A DNA stretch of 64,000 nucleotides, taken from contig NZ_JASVVV010000003.1 in the NCBI RefSeq assembly GCF_030287405.1, positions 310,001 to 374,000 on the forward strand. Reading direction: 5' to 3'. The translations under genes and the position numbers were made by a program. The notes beneath the pieces were generated by a model. That model saw only the letters and a program-made list of their open reading frames with translations, had not been told where the DNA came from and made no database searches. This document shows, piece after piece, positions 59,488 to 64,000 of the stretch (position 1 is the first letter of the stretch; every line of letters begins with the position of its first letter). Source of the DNA: Halalkalicoccus sp. NIPERK01 (GTDB lineage Archaea; Halobacteriota; Halobacteria; Halobacteriales; Halalkalicoccaceae).

Positions 59488-60918
59488 TCACCGAACTCGT
59501 TCCACGAGCGTCCCGCCCTCGCCGACCGCCAGAGGGGACTCGCCAACGGCGACCGCGAACAGGTCCGCCTCCGTCGGCGAGTCGGCGGGTTCCCAGTCGC
59601 CCGCCCGGTTCTCGTGGATCGTGCCGCTCGCCCCGACCGCGAGCCACTCCTCGCCGTCGGTATCGAGCCCCGAGAGCGCCACCTCGGCGACGCGAATCGG
59701 CGTCCAGACGCTCCCGTCGAAGCGCTGGACCGTGCCGTCGTCGCTCGCGACGGCGACGGTCTCCTCCGTCGCCGCGAGCGCGCCGAACCCGCTCGCGTCC
59801 TCGATCCCGATCCGTTCGAACTCGCTCTCCCGGATTCGGTAGACCCCGGCGTTGGTGTCACAGCAGTAGCCAAGCGACTCGTCGACGAAGGTGATCGCGC
59901 TCATCGAGGAGCCGCTGCCCGGCTTGACCGGTTCGTCCCACGCGACGGTTTCGCCGTCGTAGCTCCCGAGGAGGACCTGCCCCGAGCCGTTGATCAGCGC
60001 GACCCGCTCCTCGCCGGCCGCACCCGCGACCGCCAATCCGGTCCAGTTGTCGGTGATGTCCCGCGGGGCCGAGTGGTCGGTGTGACGAGCGGTGGTGGAG
60101 TCGTAGCGCCCGAGGGCGCCGCCGTCGCCCGCGACCCAGACCGCCTCGCCGTCGTCCGTGGCGTCGACCCCCCGGAGCGTCGTCGACGCCGCCGCCGGGC
60201 CGCCTTCGAGGGCGGCCTCCCAGTCCCCCGATGGGGGGCGCGCGAGCAGGACGCCGTTCGCCCCGACCGCGTACGCGCTCTCGCCCGCCCCGACGGCGTC
60301 GAACAGCGCCTCCCCGGTCGGCGAGTCGGCTTCGACCCACTCGGCCGGCCCGGTTTCGGCCTCCCGATCGGCGTCGGCGTCCGTGACCGCTCCGTCGGGG
60401 CCGGGTTCGTCGCCCTCCGCGTGTCCCTCGTTCGTGTCGGTGCCATCGAAACCGGCCGCGGGTTCGACGGTATCCCGTTCGGTCGCCGACGGACCCGCCG
60501 CCGATCCGGCGCTCGCCTCGTCGGTCGCTGTCCCCGCAGCGGTCGTGCTCCCCGACGGTTCCCCGTCCCCCCCTCGGGGTTCGGTCCCGGTAACCGACCG
60601 CTCCGGCGTGCTCGTCCGGTTCGTCCCGGCGTCCGAATCGTCCATCCCACCCGTTTCGGTCGTCGCCGACCGTTCCGACGTGCTCGTCCGACCCGTCTCG
60701 TTCCCGACGACCGGTTCGGGCGCCTCCCCGTCGCGGGTCAGATAGAGGTAGATCGGCGGGAGGACGTAGACCCCGATCGCCAGCAGGACGAACCCCCGGT
60801 GGACGAACGTCAGCAGCCCGAACGCGGTCAGGGCGGTCGCGGTCACGGTGTGGATGCTGGTGTGGGCGTATTCCCGGTAGAACGCCAGAAACCCCCCGCC
60901 GTCGCTGGCCGTGCTCAT
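59488..60918 (-). CDS. Membrane-anchored protein with Ser/Thr-rich linker and propeller-like C-terminal domain
   Basis: The 476-residue protein has two N-terminal spans (about residues 20-60: HTVTATALTAFGLLTFVHRG, LLAIGVYVLPPIYLYL). A long low-complexity Ser/Thr/Glu/Gly linker follows to about residue 190. The rest is a series of short repeats rich in W, D and G, such as AVGANGVLLARPPSGDWEAA, VWVAGDGGALGRYDSTT and AVASDDGTVQRFDGSVWTPI, which look like blades of a beta-propeller. It is probably a surface protein for binding or sensing. No enzymatic motif was seen. Confidence 0.75.
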   Translation of the reverse strand: MSTASDGGGFLAFYREYAHTSIHTVTATALTAFGLLTFVHRGFVLLAIGVYVLPPIYLYLTRDGEAPEPVVGNETGRTSTSERSATTETGGMDDSDAGTNRTSTPERSVTGTEPRGGDGEPSGSTTAAGTATDEASAGSAAGPSATERDTVEPAAGFDGTDTNEGHAEGDEPGPDGAVTDADADREAETGPAEWVEADSPTGEALFDAVGAGESAYAVGANGVLLARPPSGDWEAALEGGPAAASTTLRGVDATDDGEAVWVAGDGGALGRYDSTTARHTDHSAPRDITDNWTGLAVAGAAGEERVALINGSGQVLLGSYDGETVAWDEPVKPGSGSSMSAITFVDESLGYCCDTNAGVYRIRESEFERIGIEDASGFGALAATEETVAVASDDGTVQRFDGSVWTPIRVAEVALSGLDTDGEEWLAVGASGTIHENRAGDWEPADSPTEADLFAVAVGESPLAVGEGGTLVERVR

Positions 60919-60962
60919 CGTCGGGCGTAGTCGCGGAACGCGGATCAGGCTTTCCGTTGCAC

Positions 60963-61619
60963 CTACACCCCGTCCCGGAGCGCCCGCACGATCCGCCGGG
61001 CGCGCGCCTCGCCGATCCCCTCGAGCGCCAGCAGTTCCTCGACCGAAGCTTCCGCCAGCGCCGAAACGGACGGGTAGGCCTCGTACAGCGTCCCGGCGAG
61101 TTCCGGGCCGATCCCCTCGATGCAGCCGTACATGCGCTTGGCCGTCGGTTCGTCGCGGGCGGTGATCGCGCCCGCAGGGAGGCGTCGCGCCGAGGGTTCC
61201 TCGACGTGTTTCCACCCCAGACGGACCGCCAGATCCACGAGGCGCTCGCGGTCGCCACAGGGCATCACGGGGACCCCCGTCCGCGCGATGATCGACGCCA
61301 TCGAGCCGTGGAGTTCGGCCCCCGAGACCCCCGTCCGGAGCGTCTCGAGGTCAGCGAGGTTCGCCTCGAGGAGGACGTAGGGGTGGTCGTATCGCGTCCG
61401 CAACCGCCCGACCTGGTCGCGCAGGTCCGGGCCCGCACGCCCCATCGTCGATCCGATGTAGTCCCGGAGCGTCTTGCGCTCGATCCCGACCTCGCCGATC
61501 GCGACGTCGCCCGCCGGGAGTCGGGTCACCTCGACGACCTCGACGTCGGGGTGGTCCCGGACCGCGCGGACGAGCGACGCGGGTTCGCGGTCGTCGACGG
61601 TCGCCCTCACGCGTTTCAC
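60963..61619 (-). CDS. ERCC4-domain (XPF/Mus81-like) nuclease with C-terminal helix-hairpin-helix
   Basis: The 218-residue protein has an N-terminal ERCC4 nuclease domain: RATVDDREPASLVRAV with DDRE near residue 10, and GEVGIERKTLRDYIGSTMG near 45, the ERK(x)3D active-site motif. A C-terminal pair of helix-hairpin-helix motifs follows (IEGIGPELAGTLYEAYPSVS and LLALEGIGEARARRIVRALR). It cuts branched or flap DNA. Unlike Hef it lacks a helicase domain, so it is a short stand-alone nuclease. It starts with GTG. Confidence 0.88.
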   Translation of the reverse strand: MKRVRATVDDREPASLVRAVRDHPDVEVVEVTRLPAGDVAIGEVGIERKTLRDYIGSTMGRAGPDLRDQVGRLRTRYDHPYVLLEANLADLETLRTGVSGAELHGSMASIIARTGVPVMPCGDRERLVDLAVRLGWKHVEEPSARRLPAGAITARDEPTAKRMYGCIEGIGPELAGTLYEAYPSVSALAEASVEELLALEGIGEARARRIVRALRDGV

Positions 61620-61708
61620 TGCTCGCAGGTACGGCCGCTCCGTGGGTTAGCCCTTGCGTTTCCTCCCGATGTCGGGGGCTACATACCCCGGCCGGACGAA
61701 CGGGAGGT

Positions 61709-63244
61709 ATGACCGATCACGACCGGGACGAGGACGGCGAACCGACCGACCGCGAGGACCTGACGGGCGACCCGTGGTACGACGTCACGGCGTTCGAGGG
61801 CGGGGACGGCGACGCACGGGCGATCCAGCGGGCCGTCGACGCCGCGGGCGAGGACGGCGGCACCGTGTTCCTGCCCACCGGCGAGTACGTGGTGAGGACG
61901 GCGGTCACGATGCGCCCGGGCGTCCGGGTCGTCGGCGCGGGGATGGGCGCCACGACCGTCGTCGCCGAGGGCGAGGGCTTCGCCGCCTTCGAGGGCTTCG
62001 GGAGGGTCGACGATCCGATCGAGGACCTCGGGTTCGCGGACCTGGCGATCGACTGCTCGGGGCTCGGCGGCGAGGGCTACGACACGGGCGAGAAGTGCAT
62101 CTACCTCCAGTACGTCCGGCGCTGCTCGATCGAGCGGGTCTACGCCTACGGCGCGCCCGCGACCGGTATCGGCACCGACTTCATGGTCGAGAGCCTCGTC
62201 CACGGCTGCATCGCCGAGCGAAACGGCCGGTTCTGGGAGCCCGGACGGATCGGCGCCAACGGCATCGGGATCGGCGCGGGGCGCTACGACGCCGAGTCCG
62301 TCGTCGTCTCGGACTGTCACGCCCTCGACAACGGCAACAACGGCGTGATGTTCGAGGCCCAGGGGCCCGAAGGCGAGGACGCCCACTCGGGGCTCATGAA
62401 GGCCGTCGGCTGCAGCGCGGTCGGCAACCGGATCGGCTTTCGCGACTCCGCGGACCGCCGGGTGACGTTCCTGGGCTGTTCGGCCGCGGAGAACGACGAG
62501 AGCGGTGTCGTCGTGAGCGGCAAGTCCGACACCTCCTTCGGGGCCCGCGACCACCGGATCGCCGACTGCCACCTCGTCGACAACTCGGGGGCCGGGATCG
62601 AGGTGCTGGACGCCGCCGAGGACGCCGCCCTCGCGGTCGACGACTGTACGATCGCGGACAACGGCGGCTGCGGCGTCCGCGTCGACGCCGGCGGCCCCGT
62701 GGGTGGCGTCTCGATCACCGATTCAGCGATCCACGGCAACGACGGCGCGGGGGTCCTCCACCGGGGCGGCGGCCGCGACGTCGCGGTCACGGGCTGTGCC
62801 GTCCACGACAACGCGAACGGCATCCACCTCGACGCCGCGGGCGGGGCCTACCGGGGGATCACGCTGATCGGCAACCGCTGTCGTGGCTCCGGGGAGGGAC
62901 GGCGCCGTGGGATCGCGCTCGAAGGCCCCCACACCGAGGGCGTCGTCCTCGGGAACACCCTCGCGGACGTCGCGTCCATCAGCTACGACGAGCGCCCCGA
63001 GGTGCTCCGGGACAACGTCGGCTACCCCACCGAGGGCGGCGGTAGAACGACCGTCGCGGACGGCGACGTGCTGAACCACGGGCTGGCGGAGGAACCCTCG
63101 ACCGTCGTGCTCCAGTCGACCTCGGCCTCGCGTGCGTTCCCCCGGGAGGTCGACGGCGAGGGGGTCGTCGTCGGACTGGTCGGTCCGGCCGGCGAACCGG
63201 TCGAGAACCCCGAGGCGGTCTTCTGGGAGGCGGCGGTTCGCTGA
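61709..63244 (+). CDS. Parallel beta-helix (pectate-lyase-3-like) repeat protein
   Basis: The 511-residue protein begins acidic (MTDHDRDEDGEPTDREDLTG), then PWYDVTAFEGGDGDARAIQR and GGTVFLPTGEYVVRTAVTMR, the usual entry of a pectate-lyase-3 helix. Many short repeats of the type DNGNNGVMFEA, DNSGAGIEVLD and DNGGCGVRVDAG follow to about residue 420. A distinct C-terminal part ends RAFPREVDGEGVVVG and so on. No signal peptide or anchor is visible, unlike secreted polysaccharide lyases. Possible roles are carbohydrate modification or a structural repeat protein. A TATA-like CTACATACC lies upstream. Confidence 0.8.
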   Translation: MTDHDRDEDGEPTDREDLTGDPWYDVTAFEGGDGDARAIQRAVDAAGEDGGTVFLPTGEYVVRTAVTMRPGVRVVGAGMGATTVVAEGEGFAAFEGFGRVDDPIEDLGFADLAIDCSGLGGEGYDTGEKCIYLQYVRRCSIERVYAYGAPATGIGTDFMVESLVHGCIAERNGRFWEPGRIGANGIGIGAGRYDAESVVVSDCHALDNGNNGVMFEAQGPEGEDAHSGLMKAVGCSAVGNRIGFRDSADRRVTFLGCSAAENDESGVVVSGKSDTSFGARDHRIADCHLVDNSGAGIEVLDAAEDAALAVDDCTIADNGGCGVRVDAGGPVGGVSITDSAIHGNDGAGVLHRGGGRDVAVTGCAVHDNANGIHLDAAGGAYRGITLIGNRCRGSGEGRRRGIALEGPHTEGVVLGNTLADVASISYDERPEVLRDNVGYPTEGGGRTTVADGDVLNHGLAEEPSTVVLQSTSASRAFPREVDGEGVVVGLVGPAGEPVENPEAVFWEAAVR

Positions 63245-63287
63245 CCTGGACCACAAGACATAGCCCTCCACCGGCCCCACCCACGAT

Positions 63288-63782
63288 ATGGACCTCCGTG
63301 CCCGCGACGTCATGACGACCGACGTGGAGACCGCCCACCCGGACGACGAGGTCGGCGACGTGCTCGAACGCCTCGCGAAGGCCGACTTCAACGGCTTTCC
63401 GATCGTCGACGGGGACGAGGTCGTCGGGATCGTCACGCAGGGCGACCTCGTCAGGCTGTTCCGCAAGAAGGATCGGCTGGTGTGGATCCCCATCGGCGTC
63501 CCGCCGTTCAGCGAGACGCTTCCCTATGCGGTGGACTTCTCGCTCGACGAACTCGATCTGGGGATCGACTTCGTGAAGAACGCCCGCAAGGACGTCAGCG
63601 AGGTCATGACCCGCGACGTGGTGACCGTCGAGGCCGACACCGGGATCGAGGAGGTGCTCGCGATTCTCGCGAACGAGGAGCGCGACATCAACCGCGTGCC
63701 GGTTCTCGAAAAGGGACGGCTGGTGGGGATCATCACCCGCGAGGACCTGCTGCGGGCGCTGCAAACGGAGATCGGCCGCTGA
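63288..63782 (+). CDS. CBS-pair protein
   Basis: The 164-residue protein has two CBS domains: ARDVMTTDVETAHPDDEVGD with FNGFPIVDGDEVVGIVTQGD, and VSEVMTRDVVTVEADTGIEE with INRVPVLEKGRLVGIITRED. A middle insertion with FRKKDRLVWIPIGVPPFSET separates them. It probably senses adenosine ligands. The beta-helix gene ends 43 bases upstream on the same strand. Confidence 0.87.
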   Translation: MDLRARDVMTTDVETAHPDDEVGDVLERLAKADFNGFPIVDGDEVVGIVTQGDLVRLFRKKDRLVWIPIGVPPFSETLPYAVDFSLDELDLGIDFVKNARKDVSEVMTRDVVTVEADTGIEEVLAILANEERDINRVPVLEKGRLVGIITREDLLRALQTEIGR

Positions 63783-63836
63783 GAGCGTAAGTTTCTCTAC
63801 GCTGGATGACCAATCGGGGAGTGATCGGAGGGGACG

Positions 63837-64000
63837 ATGTTCGAACTAGGTGGGGTGACAGTGACGGGGGGGATGGTAGCGCTCGCGCTCGTGCTCGTAG
63901 CGGGAGCCGTCTGGCTGACGCGGCGGGTGCCGTACGTCGTCGTCGCGCTCGTCGCGCTGATCGGGGCGGTCCACGCCGTCGCCTACGGGACGGCGTATCT
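63837..64000 (+). CDS. Membrane protein, 3' end beyond the window
   Basis: The first 54 codons are visible, starting MFELGGVTVTGGMVALALVL, with two hydrophobic spans separated by WLTRRVPY. The gene continues past the window edge. Family cannot be told from this part. It lies 54 bases after the CBS protein gene on the same strand. Confidence 0.5.
   Translation, partial: MFELGGVTVTGGMVALALVLVAGAVWLTRRVPYVVVALVALIGAVHAVAYGTAY

Overview
The window is a stretch of haloarchaeal (class Halobacteria) chromosome. The evidence is high G+C, acidic proteins, ribosomal proteins L32e and L19e, a Cbf5-type pseudouridine synthase, transcription factor S, halocyanin, bacterioruberin pigment genes, Tat-dependent lipoproteins, HTH_10 (bacterio-opsin-activator-like) regulators, and many TATA-like boxes close to start codons that imply leaderless mRNAs. 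The genus cannot be fixed from sequence alone. Most of the window is ordinary chromosome; no complete prophage, insertion sequence or CRISPR array was seen.

Layout. 1-4869: the end of the spc-type ribosomal operon (L32e, L19e, L18, S5, L30, L15) running into secY. 4870-11470: an accessory block with three tandem HTH_10 regulators, several very small proteins, a Rieske protein and a YeiH-type exporter. It separates secY from 11606-14739 (adk, a DUF106/YidC-like membrane protein, cmk, cbf5), which usually sits next to secY in haloarchaea. 14736-16385: a hydrolase and a fourth HTH_10 regulator, divergently transcribed. 16409-16939: tRNA-Pro(GGG) followed by a mosaic of tRNA-end copies and hairpins. 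16940-26466: membrane proteins, an exported zinc hydrolase, a Gfo/Idh/MocA dehydrogenase, halocyanin, a heme-oxidase-like membrane protein, a winged-helix/membrane pair and a CPA2 antiporter with Usp domains. 26560-34274: ilvD and a probable four-carbon sugar-acid catabolic cluster (DUF1537 kinase, PdxA-type dehydrogenase, LarA-like protein, DapA-type aldolase, GntP permease). 34467-42383: beta-RFAP synthase, zinc-finger proteins, transcription factor S, a CopB-type ATPase with a SHOCT partner, PEP carboxylase and a Tat-exported protein. 42533-47877: a YkgJ-like protein and the carotenoid genes crtD-lyeJ-cruF and crtB. 47952-49153: isocitrate lyase with a coupled small protein. 49371-63782: housekeeping and accessory enzymes, including a TIGR00300 protein, Ca2+/cation exchanger, SRAP protein, HAD phosphatase, FAH-family enzyme, subtilase, YchF, ERCC4 nuclease, beta-helix protein and CBS protein. 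A gene for a membrane protein runs off the end.

How genes work together. The first 15 kb makes ribosomes, the translocon, nucleotide kinases and RNA modification. The 28.4-34.3 kb cluster can be read as import of a C4/C6 sugar acid (GntP), possible C2 epimerisation (LarA-like), phosphorylation (DUF1537) and oxidative decarboxylation (PdxA) to a triose phosphate; the aldolase is less easily placed. The carotenoid genes supply bacterioruberin. PEP carboxylase and isocitrate lyase suggest anaplerotic carbon feeding, although no malate synthase gene lies beside aceA here. Five convergent gene pairs overlap at their stop codons, and many co-directional pairs overlap by 1, 4 or 8 bases, so the genome is tightly packed and translational coupling is common.
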